Assembly (NCBI RefSeq): GCF_900086645.1 | Contig: NZ_LT576451.1 | Span: forward strand, 2,728,001 to 2,792,000 | Direction: 5' to 3' | Origin: Curtobacterium sp. 9128 | GTDB taxonomy: Bacteria; Actinomycetota; Actinomycetes; Actinomycetales; Microbacteriaceae | Length of the DNA stretch: 64,000 bases | Shown here: positions 1-9,637 of the stretch, in pieces | Numbering within the stretch: position 1 is the first letter of the stretch | How the letters are laid out: every line of letters begins with the position of its first letter | The notes under the pieces: model-generated | Told to the model about the DNA's origin: nothing | Seen by the model: the letters and a program-made list of their open reading frames with translations, nothing else | The model's database searches: none | Translations under genes and position numbers: made by a program

Positions 1-3000
1 AACCGGGTCGGACTTGGCGCCTTCCTCGGAGATGGCGGTTCCACTCCAGGAGACCTTCGCTGAGACGCGGACGAACTGGGCGAGTGCAGGAGGACTGGGC
101 GCCGTCTGATCGCCGTTCCAGCTCTGCTCGATGCCGTCTCCGGAAGTGTCATCGGTGAGGTACCAGTGCGCCACGTACTTCACCGTCATGCCGGTGCCGA
201 GGGCAGGTCCACTGACCACGATCGGACTCCCCGACACTGCGCTCGAGACGGACACCGCGGTGTTCAGCGCGACCGCTGTGCCGTCGAACCGATTCTGCTC
301 GGCTGCACAGAACGTGTCGCCCGGACCACCGCACGCATAGAGCGCGAACGAGGTCGGGACGTTGTAGCTGCCTCCTGGCACGTAGGAGTAGGACTGCCCG
401 GGTGCCAGGTCGACTGTGCTGCCGTTCCCGGTGTCGAGCTTGTAGTGATGTGCGCTCGTCGACGGCGCGGTCACGACGGCGTTCCACGAGTTCGCGCCGG
501 ACTGCGAGACGTCCACGGTCGCCGGGTCCGTGCGGGTGGAACGGTCGAACGTCGTGGCCGTGACGTAGGCAGCGTTGCAGAACAAGCCGTTGTTGGACAC
601 GACCGCATACCGCTGGGCGCCGTTGCTCGGCTGATCGTCGACCACCGGACTCGTCGAACCCAGCGACGACCCGTTCAGGGACGTGCAGGGCGGGTTGCCG
701 GAGTCGATGCGGTAGACGGAGTAGCTCACCGAGCTCCCGCCTGCGGGATCGGCCGACGACCAGGTGATCGTGACCGGTGACTTTCCGTACTGGTTGGCGT
801 TCGCCTTCGCGGTTGCGCTGACGGGGCCAGGAGCTCCGGGCTGGCCGACGGCGACGCCTGAGGTGCTCGCGCTGTTCCACTGCACGGGGCTGCCGTCCCG
901 GCCGGCGTTGTTGCGCGCAGAGACGGTGAACGTGTACTTGCCACCGCTCGTCAGCCCGTCGAACGACGTCGACGTCGCCGTCCCGACGCTCTTGCTCGCG
1001 GAGGTGCCCGGACCGTCGATCGTGACCACGTAGTCGTCGACGGCGGTTCCTCGCCCGGGACGCGGGACGGCACTCCACGACAGGTCGAGCCGGTTGGGCG
1101 TCGAAGTGTTCGCCTCCGCCTTCATGCCGTCCGGTGGAGCGGGGACGAAGTCCGCGCTCATCGGCGCGGACTGCGGCGACGGATCAGACGTCCCGACGGC
1201 GTTCACCGCGGTGACCGAGAACCGGTAGGACGCGCTCGGGTCGAGATCAGTGAGCGTGCAGACGGTGGAGGTCCCGCAGTCCTTCGACACGCCGTTCGTC
1301 CCGGTGACCCGGTAGCCGGTGATCGCCGAGTTGTTGGACTGCGGCGCCGACCAGGTGAGCGTGATCTGCCCGCCGTCGTACGAACCGGTCCGGGTCGGGG
1401 TACCCGGAGCGTCCGGGACGTCCTGCACCGAGATCGTGACGTCGCCCCAGACGTACCGGTCGGGATCGTTCGTCGCGTCGGCGACCTGGTACTGCAGGTT
1501 GGTGTTCACGGGCTTGGCGGTGCCCGAGACGGACACCTGGAGCCGTGACTTGTCGGCACTCGGGGTGATCGTGACGCCGGAGGGCAGGCCGCCGGCGAGC
1601 CCGCGGATGTTCACCACGCGCAGGCGCTCGTTCGGGAACGGGTTGGTCGGCTGGTCGTTCGCGAGGACGTCGATCGTCGTCGACGATCCACGCTTCGCGA
1701 CGGCACTGTCCGCCCCCGGCTGTACGAGCGGCCTGGTGGACGCGACGATCCCGACGGTCACGAGACCGGACCGGCCGGCGTTCGCGGCATCGGCGACGCC
1801 GACGCCGATCGTCGCCGAGGTGTTCTTCTGGGCGGAGTCCGCGACCTTGATCGTCAGTCGCTGGCCGGAGATCGTGGCCGTGGTGCCGGAGGAGGGCTGG
1901 CTGACGACGGAGTACTGCAGTTCGGGCAGGTCCTTGGGGTACGGGTAGTCCGTCAGCCGCGTGAGGTCGAGCGTCCGGGAGTCGCCCGGCTGCATCTCGA
2001 TCGAGGACCCGGTGAACGCGGGCGGCTGGTTCGAGCGCGGCGTGACCTTCACGGGGAGGACCAGGGTCGCGACCCGCCCCTTGCCGCCGTTGGCGTTCGA
2101 GCCGTCGGTCACCTCGAACGAGATCGACGCGTTGCCGTAGTAGAGCTTCGCCGACGTGAACTGCAACGTGGACGAGTCGACGGTGAGGTCGTCGCCGTTC
2201 GCGTGGGTGGCCTTGACCGTGCCGGGGTCGGTGATCTTGGCGGTCTGCCCGTTCGCGGTCACGACGTACTTCGACAGCGGGATCCTGATGGTCGACTCGC
2301 TCTTCACCGTGATCGCGCCTGCTGACCGGTTGACCTGCGGGAGGGCGTCGTCGAACCCCGGGACGTGGATGAACCCGTACGACACGATGTCCGGGTGGTC
2401 CTGCCGGGCGACCGAGAACGGGATGACCTGCGAGTCATCCGTGAGGCGAACGGAGATCCGCCCGTCGGTCGTGGTGCGGGCGGTGTCGCCGTAGCCGTCC
2501 ACCACACCCACGGTCAGGGACGACGTCGACCCCTCGGCGAAGAACACGTTCTTCAGCACGTCGACGGTCACGCTCTGCCGATGCAGGATGTCCTGCAGGT
2601 CGAGCGTGGTGTCGTCGACCTCGGGACGGAGCGGGCGCGCGTCCTTGTCCACGGTGACCGTGAGGAACGCCGTGCTCGCGCCGCCGCTCTCGTTCGACGC
2701 CGTGTAGAGCACCGCGAAGTCTCCGCTCTTCGCGGTCTTCGGCGGGGTGACGCGGATCTCCTGCTTCCGCAGGACCTTCGCGGTGACGTCCTTGGCGGTC
2801 GGCTCGGCCTTGGAGACGGTGAGGTCGCCGCCCTCGGGGTCCGAGTCGTTCTGGAGCACGCGAACCGTCACGGAGCCGCCCGGCCGGATCGTCACGTGGT
2901 CCGCCTCGGCCACCGGGTTCGACGCCTGTTCGGCCCGCGGTGCGATGCCGACGCGGATGGTGCCCGTGGCGCGAGCGCCCAGCGCGTCCACGACCGTGTA

Positions 3001-5802
3001 GGTGAACTCGTCGGTGCCGGCCGAGTAGTCCCCGGCCTCGTAGGTCAGGGAGTCCGATCCGATGTCGCTGACGGAACCCTTGTCGGGGTTCGACGCCACC
3101 CCGACCAGCTGCACGGAGTCGCCGTCGGGGTCGATGCCGTTCAGTGGCACGGAGATGCTGACGGCCTGACCCGCGACCACACGAGCCGTGACGGTCTGTG
3201 GCACCGGCGGGTTGTTCGTGGCACTGTCCTTCTCACGGACCGAGATCGAGACCGCGGCGTCCGCGGACTGTCCGTCCGGGCCGGCGACGCGGTACACCGC
3301 CGTGTAGTTGCCCGGGGTCTTCGGCGCGAGGTACCGGAGGTGGTCGCCGGAGGCGAAGAGCAGCCCGCCGTCACCGGGGACGTTCTGCACGAGGTCCGGC
3401 TGCAGGGTCAGCGGCTCGCCCTCCGGCTGGGTGTCGTTCGCGAGGACGTCGATGTTCGCGACGTCCCCGACCCGGACCGTCGCGGTGTCCGGCTGCGCGA
3501 CGGGCGGCTGGATCCGGTCCGGCTTCGGGATCTCGACGACCGTGACGGTGCCGGGCGACGACGCCAAGCCGTTCGTCTCGGTGTAGGTGAAGGTCACCGG
3601 CCCGTCGAGCGGTGCCGACAGGGTCGTCCGGATCGTGTGCTGGTCGAGGATGCTCGCCTGCACGCCGGAACCCCGCGCGGGTCCGTCGAGCGCCGTGACG
3701 AGGAGGACCCCGCCCGCCGGATCGATGTCGGTGGCGGTGACGTCGGTGTCCTTGGTCGACAGCGTGTTGACGAACACGGTCTTCGGGGTCGTGATCGGTG
3801 CGGTCGACGCGTCCGGCGGTGCCGCGATCGTCATGCGGACGATCCCGCTGGACGTCTTCGTGCCGTCCGTCACGGTGTACTCGACCTGGTGGTCCCCCAC
3901 TGCGTCGCTCTGCACCCGGAAGGTCCCGGCGTCGTAGCTCGGGGTGATCGTCACGCCGCTCGCCGACGAGACACTCGTCAGCGTGATGCTCCCGTTGCCG
4001 CCCCGCACGTGCTCGAGCGGATCCACCGTGAAGGACTTGCCTGCGTAGCCCTTCACCGGGAACGCGTCTGCCCGGAGCGGCACGCTCCCCTGCGCGGCGA
4101 CGTGCACGGTGAGGGATCCACGGCCGTCCGCGCGACCGTCACTCACCACGAGCTGGACGCTGCGGTCGCCGGTGCGACCGCTCTTGTTGCGGAAGTCGAG
4201 CAGGCCGTCCGGCGTCGTCGAGACCTCGTCCCCGTCCGTCGCGGTCGCCGACTTCAGGTACACCGGGTCGCCGTCGGGGTCGACCCAGTCGCCGAGCACG
4301 TTGCTCGACACGTGCCCGCTCTGGACCACGTCGGCTGTGGTGTCCCTGACCTGCCTGGGCGCGTCGTTCTCGGACTCCGGTCGCACGCTGACCCGGACGG
4401 TCGCGGTGGCCGAGCCGCCGTTGCCGTCGGTGATCGTGTACGGGAACGTCACGGTCCCGGACGCGCTGTCCGACAGGGCGATCTGCAGCCGCTGCCCGTC
4501 ATCGACGATCGCGACCTTCCCAGCGGCCTGGTCGACGGACCCGACCTCGCTGACGATGATCGGGTCGCCGTTGGGGTCGTAGTCGTTGAGCAGGACCGGG
4601 AGGCTCGTGGTGCGTCCCGGACGGGCACCCAGGTCGTCGTCCACGGCGACCGGCGGCTTCTGGTCCTTGTCGACCTCGGGATCGTCGTCCGAGATCTGCT
4701 CCTGCTGCTGGTCGTCGTCCCGCTTGATCAGGTCGGACCAGTTGTCGATGAGCTGACCGCTGCGGTCGATCGCCCAGGAGCGCCCGGTCGCCGGGTCGTT
4801 GGCGACGACGGTGTCGGCGTTGTGGACGATCTGGAGGGCGGCACCGCCGGGCACCCGGTCGAGCTGCTGCAGCGCGCGGCCGGCGCACGTGTCGATCGCC
4901 TGCCCGCCGCTCCACGCCCCGAACGTGCAGTTGCCGTCGACGTAGGGGCGGGCCGCGCGTCCCGACACCGCCAGGGCGGTCGTGGTCGCTGCGCCCGACG
5001 GCGTGACGCGGACGAGACCCGCGGCACCGGCGACGACCACCGAGTCCCCGTCGGCCGAGGACCGCTGGAGAGCCGGGGACCCACCGACCCGGTCGCCGAG
5101 GTCGACCGTGTCGCCGTCGACCGAGAGCGCGCCGGTCGTCTGGTCGAGCACCGCCATGTGGGAGCCGAACGCCGCGACCTGGAAGTCGTCCTTGCGGTCC
5201 ATCCGCACGGTCCAGCGCTTCGCGACGGACAGGGTCGAGCCGACCTCGACGAGGGACGCCGTCCCGGTCCGCGGCGAGTACACCGCGACGTGCTCGTCCG
5301 ACGCGTCGAACACCGCGTCCGCGCCGAGCGTCAGATCCGCCTTGGTGGAAGCGTCGAAATCGGCGAGCTCCTTCGCCGGCGTGGACCAGACCTCACCGGT
5401 CTCCTGGTTGCCGATGACCGCGGTCGATCCCGAGAAGAACACCTGCGGTGACCCGGAGGGCAGCGTGACCGGGTCACCGATCGTCGCGTCCGCCACGTCC
5501 ACCTTGGCGACCGTGCCCTTGGTCTCGTCGACGCTGTAGACCATCGATCCGGTCTGCAGCACGGAGAGCGCGTCCGTGGACGACTCCACCGCGGTGTTCA
5601 GCTGCAGGACCGCGGTGTTCGCGCGGCCGACCGCGCCGTACTGCGACGAGGGCACCCAGACGGTGCCGTCCCCGAGCGCGACCCGCTGCGTGTGGTACCC
5701 GCTCGAGACGACGGCGGCCCCGGCGACGAGCGCAGCGACGACCACGGACGCGCCGATGGTGATCGCGGCGGACCGGTGTTGTGCGATGAGCCGCCGGATC
5801 AC
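1..5802 (-). CDS. Giant Ig-like / fibronectin-III surface protein (3' end beyond window)
   Basis: About 1934 residues lie in the window and the frame is still open at base 1. The GTG start at 5802 overlaps the kinase stop as GTGA. An N-terminal membrane anchor (about residues 8-33) is followed by a region of roughly 340 residues with propeller-like short repeats. From about residue 380 come tandem Ig/cadherin-like repeats marked by forms of VLxNDxDPxGD (for example VLLNDYDPNGDP, VLANDTQPEGEP, VLQNDSDPEGGD). From about residue 1450 come FN3 domains (PGTPTRTGSYDGGQITLTWS, then PPDGMKAEANTSTPNRLDLSW). It probably sits outside the membrane as a stalk or adhesin. Its neighbours are a kinase, PP2C and FHA gene, a grouping I recall with MoxR/DUF58/transglutaminase genes in related actinobacteria; those would lie past the left edge. 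The exact ligand is unknown. Confidence 0.9.
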   Translation of the reverse strand, partial: MIRRLIAQHRSAAITIGASVVVAALVAGAAVVSSGYHTQRVALGDGTVWVPSSQYGAVGRANTAVLQLNTAVESSTDALSVLQTGSMVYSVDETKGTVAKVDVADATIGDPVTLPSGSPQVFFSGSTAVIGNQETGEVWSTPAKELADFDASTKADLTLGADAVFDASDEHVAVYSPRTGTASLVEVGSTLSVAKRWTVRMDRKDDFQVAAFGSHMAVLDQTTGALSVDGDTVDLGDRVGGSPALQRSSADGDSVVVAGAAGLVRVTPSGAATTTALAVSGRAARPYVDGNCTFGAWSGGQAIDTCAGRALQQLDRVPGGAALQIVHNADTVVANDPATGRSWAIDRSGQLIDNWSDLIKRDDDQQQEQISDDDPEVDKDQKPPVAVDDDLGARPGRTTSLPVLLNDYDPNGDPIIVSEVGSVDQAAGKVAIVDDGQRLQIALSDSASGTVTFPYTITDGNGGSATATVRVSVRPESENDAPRQVRDTTADVVQSGHVSSNVLGDWVDPDGDPVYLKSATATDGDEVSTTPDGLLDFRNKSGRTGDRSVQLVVSDGRADGRGSLTVHVAAQGSVPLRADAFPVKGYAGKSFTVDPLEHVRGGNGSITLTSVSSASGVTITPSYDAGTFRVQSDAVGDHQVEYTVTDGTKTSSGIVRMTIAAPPDASTAPITTPKTVFVNTLSTKDTDVTATDIDPAGGVLLVTALDGPARGSGVQASILDQHTIRTTLSAPLDGPVTFTYTETNGLASSPGTVTVVEIPKPDRIQPPVAQPDTATVRVGDVANIDVLANDTQPEGEPLTLQPDLVQNVPGDGGLLFASGDHLRYLAPKTPGNYTAVYRVAGPDGQSADAAVSISVREKDSATNNPPVPQTVTARVVAGQAVSISVPLNGIDPDGDSVQLVGVASNPDKGSVSDIGSDSLTYEAGDYSAGTDEFTYTVVDALGARATGTIRVGIAPRAEQASNPVAEADHVTIRPGGSVTVRVLQNDSDPEGGDLTVSKAEPTAKDVTAKVLRKQEIRVTPPKTAKSGDFAVLYTASNESGGASTAFLTVTVDKDARPLRPEVDDTTLDLQDILHRQSVTVDVLKNVFFAEGSTSSLTVGVVDGYGDTARTTTDGRISVRLTDDSQVIPFSVARQDHPDIVSYGFIHVPGFDDALPQVNRSAGAITVKSESTIRIPLSKYVVTANGQTAKITDPGTVKATHANGDDLTVDSSTLQFTSAKLYYGNASISFEVTDGSNANGGKGRVATLVLPVKVTPRSNQPPAFTGSSIEMQPGDSRTLDLTRLTDYPYPKDLPELQYSVVSQPSSGTTATISGQRLTIKVADSAQKNTSATIGVGVADAANAGRSGLVTVGIVASTRPLVQPGADSAVAKRGSSTTIDVLANDQPTNPFPNERLRVVNIRGLAGGLPSGVTITPSADKSRLQVSVSGTAKPVNTNLQYQVADATNDPDRYVWGDVTISVQDVPDAPGTPTRTGSYDGGQITLTWSAPQSNNSAITGYRVTGTNGVSKDCGTSTVCTLTDLDPSASYRFSVTAVNAVGTSDPSPQSAPMSADFVPAPPDGMKAEANTSTPNRLDLSWSAVPRPGRGTAVDDYVVTIDGPGTSASKSVGTATSTSFDGLTSGGKYTFTVSARNNAGRDGSPVQWNSASTSGVAVGQPGAPGPVSATAKANANQYGKSPVTITWSSADPAGGSSVSYSVYRIDSGNPPCTSLNGSSLGSTSPVVDDQPSNGAQRYAVVSNNGLFCNAAYVTATTFDRSTRTDPATVDVSQSGANSWNAVVTAPSTSAHHYKLDTGNGSTVDLAPGQSYSYVPGGSYNVPTSFALYACGGPGDTFCAAEQNRFDGTAVALNTAVSVSSAVSGSPIVVSGPALGTGMTVKYVAHWYLTDDTSGDGIEQSWNGDQTAPSPPALAQFVRVSAKVSWSGTAISEEGAKSDPV

Positions 5803-7211
5803 GATCCGCCGCCGATCGTGGCGCACCGTTCGGCACTCGCGACGCCGGTCTTGCCATCACGGTTCACCGCGACCGAGATGCACTCCTCGTCGCCCTTGCT
5901 GCCGGAGACGACGAACGACGTGCCCGACTGCTGGCTCGACGCGCCGTTCGAGGAGATCACGTAGGTGTCGCCGTTCCGGAGCCCTGGGTCGCTCCAGCGG
6001 AACGTGACGGACTGACCGGCGGTCGACGCGCGGACGTCGGAGACCGTGGGGATCGCCCCGGAACCGACACGTGTCACGAGGACGAAGGACGTCACGGCGA
6101 GGGCGACCACGACCGCCGCGGCGACCGAGGACGCCCAGATCACGGTTCGGCGGGATCGACGTCGGGCCAGGGTGACCGAGCCCGTCCGGTGGACGGTGCC
6201 GACGCTCCGCGAACCGGTGGCCGCCACGCCGCCCTGCACCGGGCGACGCGTCCGGCGCCGACGACCGACCCGGCTCGGCGGCTGGAGTTCCCGGATCATC
6301 GTGCGGTCACCCTCCGGCGTGGGCGTGGCGACGGCCCATGCCTCGACCGCGACGTCGGCAGCAGTCTGCGGGATGCCGAGCTCGGCCTGGACCTGCTGGA
6401 ACCCGCGGACGAGTTCCATCACGGTGGCCGGACGCTGCTGGACCTTGCGGGACATCGCCGTGGCGAGCAGTCGCTCGAGCGACGGCGGCACGTCCGTGCG
6501 ACCGGACGGCTTCACACCGCCCTTGTCCACGCGCGCCATCAGGTCGGCGGCACCGTTCTTGCCGCCGGGGACCTCGAACGGGCTGCGCCCGGCGAGGAGC
6601 GAGAAGACCGTCGCCGCGAGGGAGTACACCTCGGACTGGATGGTCCCGCGGGACTCGTCGATGAGGACCTCTGGCGCCGACCACGGGATGGACATGCCGA
6701 TCGGCTCGTCGGGATCGGACTCACCGATGGTCGCCGCGATGCCGAAGTCGGACAGGACGGGGTTGCCGTACGCGGTGAGCAGGATGTTGGACGGCTTGAT
6801 GTCGCGGTGCAGCACGCCTTCACGGTGCGCCGTCTCGAGCGCGGAACCGATGCGGACCCCGATCGACAGGACCTCGGAAACCGGGATCGGCTCGCGTCGG
6901 TAGCGCTCGCTGAGCGACGACGAGCAGAGCTCCATCACCAGGTACGGACGCCCGTCGGCCGCGACGCTCGCCTGGAACACGGTGAGGATGGACGGGTGCG
7001 TGCTCAGCCGGGCCATCAGGTTCGCCTCGGCCTGGAACATCTGCCGGACCCGGTCGTCGACGACTTCGTCGAGCAGGACCTTCACCGCGACCTGGCGCCG
7101 CGGCATGTCCTGCTCGTAGAGGAACACGTCGGCGAAGCCGCCGGAGCCGAGGACGTGGACCGGGCTGAACCCGGCGATCACGGGAGGGGTCGACGGCAGC
7201 CGTCGCGCCAT
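5799..7211 (-). CDS. Membrane Ser/Thr protein kinase with extracellular FN3-like domain
   Basis: 470 residues. The N-terminal kinase domain (about 14-275) has the glycine loop GSGGFADV, VAVK lysine (Lys44), HRDIKPSN catalytic loop and SDFG metal motif, so it should be an active Hanks-type kinase. A basic linker leads to one membrane helix near residue 355-378 (WASSVAAAVVVALAVTSFVL). The outer C-terminal ~90 residues (SDVRASTAGQSVTFRWSDP...) look like a single FN3 domain, not PASTA repeats, so this is not PknB. FN3 domains also occur in the next gene, whose GTG start overlaps this stop. The FHA and PP2C genes upstream are likely its signalling partners. ATG start at 7211. Confidence 0.93.
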   Translation of the reverse strand: MARRLPSTPPVIAGFSPVHVLGSGGFADVFLYEQDMPRRQVAVKVLLDEVVDDRVRQMFQAEANLMARLSTHPSILTVFQASVAADGRPYLVMELCSSSLSERYRREPIPVSEVLSIGVRIGSALETAHREGVLHRDIKPSNILLTAYGNPVLSDFGIAATIGESDPDEPIGMSIPWSAPEVLIDESRGTIQSEVYSLAATVFSLLAGRSPFEVPGGKNGAADLMARVDKGGVKPSGRTDVPPSLERLLATAMSRKVQQRPATVMELVRGFQQVQAELGIPQTAADVAVEAWAVATPTPEGDRTMIRELQPPSRVGRRRRTRRPVQGGVAATGSRSVGTVHRTGSVTLARRRSRRTVIWASSVAAAVVVALAVTSFVLVTRVGSGAIPTVSDVRASTAGQSVTFRWSDPGLRNGDTYVISSNGASSQQSGTSFVVSGSKGDEECISVAVNRDGKTGVASAERCATIGGGS

Positions 7212-7318
7212 GGCACCCTCTCCTCCCCGGCCGCAGCCGATCGTCCCCTCGGCCCTTCAGTCTACGGAAACGAGCCGGCCGGAATTCCGCACACCAGAGT
7301 ACGGGATTCCATCCGCTG

Positions 7319-7333
7319 CCCCCAATTCGGGGG
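7319..7333 (-). terminator. Small GC hairpin after the PP2C gene
   Basis: A 5-bp all-GC stem (CCCCC, loop AATTC, GGGGG) lies 3 nt past the PP2C stop in the direction of transcription, in the 125-bp gap before the kinase gene. No T-tract follows. It may weakly terminate or just separate the two genes. Confidence 0.25.
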
Positions 7334-7336
7334 ACG

Positions 7337-8158
7337 TCAGTGGCGAGGCAGCGTGTCCTCGAGGTCGCCGTCCTGCGGTGCGTCCTCCACCTGGAGGACC
7401 ACGACGGTGACGTTGTCGCGGCCACCTGCGATGAGGGCATCGCCCACCAGGCGCTCGGCGAGCTCCTGCGGGTCGGCGACCTTCGCGGCGATGCGGCCGA
7501 TGACCGCGTCGCCGATCTCCTTCGTCAGACCGTCCGAGCACACGATGTACCGGTCGCCGGTGCGGAGCGGCAACGTCCACCAGTCCGGCTCCGGCGGTTC
7601 GCCGAAGCCGACCGCGCGGGTGATGACGTTGCTGTCCGGGTGCGCTTCGGCGTCCTCTGCCCGCAGCACACCGGCGTCGACCATCTCCTGCACGACCGAG
7701 TGGTCGACGGTGATCCGACGGAGGACGCCGTCGTCGACCCGGTAGGTGCGCGAGTCGCCCACGTTGAAGACGAGCGCTGCCGGCTGCCCGTTCGACGCGA
7801 CGAGCGCGAGTCCGGTCACGGTGGTGCCGGCACCGATCGCGTTGCCGCCCGCCGCACGCTCGATGTCCGCCGTGGCGAGCAGGAGCGCGCGCTGGATCGA
7901 CTGTCGGGTACCGAACGGCCCGTCGACCGAGTCACCGAGGCGACGGACCACGGCGTCGCTCGCACGGTCACCGGCGAGGTGTCCACCCATGCCGTCCGCG
8001 ACGACGAAGAACGGTGCTTCGACGATGTAGCTGTCCTCGTTGTGGTCTCGGCGACGACCGACGTCGGTCGCGGCTCCCCACGAGAGCGTCAGGGTGGCGC
8101 CGTCCGTTCCGGGGACGTCGATGGCGTGGGCGGCGGCTGCTCGGCCGAGTTCGGTCAC
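7337..8158 (-). CDS. PP2C-family Ser/Thr protein phosphatase
   Basis: 273 residues. PP2C motifs are present: RRRDHNEDSY, VADGMGGHLAGD, NVGDSRTYR, SDGLTKEI and GGRDNVTVVVLQV, covering the metal-binding aspartates, so it should be active. It most likely reverses phosphorylation by the kinase encoded just downstream. There is no membrane segment, so it is cytosolic. The C-terminal tail ends in LEDTLPRH, which resembles the EDTV(I/L) motifs repeated in the adjacent FHA protein. The FHA stop lies 3 nt before this start, so the two genes are likely co-transcribed. Confidence 0.93.
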   Translation of the reverse strand: MTELGRAAAAHAIDVPGTDGATLTLSWGAATDVGRRRDHNEDSYIVEAPFFVVADGMGGHLAGDRASDAVVRRLGDSVDGPFGTRQSIQRALLLATADIERAAGGNAIGAGTTVTGLALVASNGQPAALVFNVGDSRTYRVDDGVLRRITVDHSVVQEMVDAGVLRAEDAEAHPDSNVITRAVGFGEPPEPDWWTLPLRTGDRYIVCSDGLTKEIGDAVIGRIAAKVADPQELAERLVGDALIAGGRDNVTVVVLQVEDAPQDGDLEDTLPRH

Positions 8159-8161
8159 GTT

Positions 8162-8917
8162 TCAGGATCGCTCTCTGGGGGTTCGGGGCGTGCCGGTCTG
8201 ATGGGTCGGAGGCTGGTGGAGCGACGGCGGGACGCCGTCGGCCCCTGGCGTGAGCCGGAGGTGCGGCGAGAGGATCTCCACCGCGATGCCGTCCCCGATC
8301 TCGACTACCGTACCCGTCAGCGCGACGATCGACGCACCCGACGACATCCGGTACGGCGCCGAGCCGGCGGGCCGGACGACGGTCCCGTTGGTCGAGCGCA
8401 GGTCGTCCACCACCGCGGCTTCGCCCTCGGCGTGCACGAGCAGGTGGGACGACGACACCTGTCCGAGCGGCGACGGCACGGTCACGAGTTCTGGCGCCGG
8501 CCCACGGACGACACGCGGCAACGCGGGACGCCGGCCGATCACCACCGGGTGGTCGAGTCGGATGACGCGTCCGCCGACGCGGATCGACGGCACGCGGGTG
8601 CGTGGCGGTTCCGGGACGGCAGGGAGGCTCGGGGGCGCGTCCGGCTGGGAGGCCGTCGGCCGCGTGGATGGTGCAGCCCGAGGCATTCCGAGGACCGTGT
8701 CCTCGGGGACCGTCGACGGGTCCGGCGCAGTGCGCGGCGCACGGATGACGGTGTCCCCGAGCGGGCCGTCGTCGAGCAGGTCCGATCCGTGCGACCCACC
8801 ACCCGAGGGGACCCGGAGGACCGTGTCGTCGATCGCGTCCTGCGCGCGAGCGGATCCGAGTGGCCGCGACCGAGGACGGATCACCGTGTCCTCGACGTCA
8901 TCGGCGTCGTCGTGCAC
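8162..8917 (-). CDS. FHA-domain protein with repeated Thr motifs
   Basis: About 251 residues from a GTG start at 8917, chosen because GGGAGG lies 6 nt upstream; a longer frame goes up to 8956 with no such site. The C-terminal half (about 110-215) is an FHA phosphothreonine-binding domain: VVIGRRPALP, VSSSHLLVHAEGE, DDLRSTNGTVV. The N-terminal 80 residues are disordered and carry four similar motifs around Thr11, Thr32, Thr56 and Thr74 (EDTVIRP, DDTVLRVP, GDTVIRAP, EDTVLGMP). These look like substrate sites for the neighbouring kinase and possible ligands of the FHA domain itself. It probably acts as the phospho-reader of the cluster. Confidence 0.9.
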   Translation of the reverse strand: MHDDADDVEDTVIRPRSRPLGSARAQDAIDDTVLRVPSGGGSHGSDLLDDGPLGDTVIRAPRTAPDPSTVPEDTVLGMPRAAPSTRPTASQPDAPPSLPAVPEPPRTRVPSIRVGGRVIRLDHPVVIGRRPALPRVVRGPAPELVTVPSPLGQVSSSHLLVHAEGEAAVVDDLRSTNGTVVRPAGSAPYRMSSGASIVALTGTVVEIGDGIAVEILSPHLRLTPGADGVPPSLHQPPTHQTGTPRTPRERS

Positions 8918-8984
8918 GTGGTGCCTCCCTGCGTCCTTCCAGCGGTGCGGTCTCACAACCGTAGACGATCCGGTGCACGCCCCG

Positions 8985-9539
8985 TCACCCCCACCACTCC
9001 GGGCGCGCCCCGGCCCGGGCCGATCGATGGACGACGAGCGCCAACGCGTCGTCCGGCACCACGTCGAGCGCGTACCCGGCTCGGACCTCGGCCTCCGTCA
9101 ACGCACCGATCGCCCATGAGCACCAGGCGCCGAGCGCGACCGCTCCCGCGACGCCCCGACGTTCGTCACGAGGTGAGCCCTGCTGCTTCCAGCCGTGCCA
9201 GACCGCGGTGCACCGTGCGCCAGCGGTCCGGATGCGGTCGCGCGACGGAGCAGGGCCGCGGCCGTGGAACGCCGACGGGGTCGGATCCGTGAAGGGATCG
9301 AACGGACGGACCGCCCGCAGGTCCGGTCCGGATGCGGCACCGATGAACCGCACCAGGGCCATCCGGGTCGCAAGTGCGGCGCACGCGGTCGCGACGGCCG
9401 ACCGGCCGGCGGTGTCGAGGAGCGCGGTGCCGGGCGCGACGAGCGCGGCGGCGGCGACCGGCAGGGTCACGGCTGCCGCGATCTCGCGCGGGTAACGGAC
9501 GAACGGGGAGCTGGACGATTGTGCGACGTCGAGGTTCAT
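8985..9539 (-). CDS. DUF4192-like hypothetical protein
   Basis: About 184 residues if it starts at the ATG at 9539. The frame continues upstream to 9725 but that part overlaps yaaA. The C-terminal stretch (GALTEAEVRAGYALDVVPDD followed by ALALVVHRSARAG) recalls the end of DUF4192 actinobacterial proteins, in which a short helical segment with a GDGA-type motif precedes a PDxxLA motif. There are no catalytic motifs, signal peptide or clear membrane segment. Function unknown. The Shine-Dalgarno before 9539 is weak, so the start is uncertain. Confidence 0.6.
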   Translation of the reverse strand: MNLDVAQSSSSPFVRYPREIAAAVTLPVAAAALVAPGTALLDTAGRSAVATACAALATRMALVRFIGAASGPDLRAVRPFDPFTDPTPSAFHGRGPAPSRDRIRTAGARCTAVWHGWKQQGSPRDERRGVAGAVALGAWCSWAIGALTEAEVRAGYALDVVPDDALALVVHRSARAGARPEWWG

Positions 9540-9637
9540 GCGTCCATCGAAACGCGCACCGAGCCTCCAGAGCGTTGACGGAGGCCAGTCCGTGGTGACC
9601 GCGACGTACGGGGCGCCTGTGGAGGAACGGCCGCCGA

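Noticed and set aside
2365..5451. Plus-strand open frame of about 1028 codons
   Set aside because: It is antisense to the Ig-like/FN3 gene; composition is Arg/Gly/Asp-rich with no domain, as expected for antisense frames in very GC-rich DNA.
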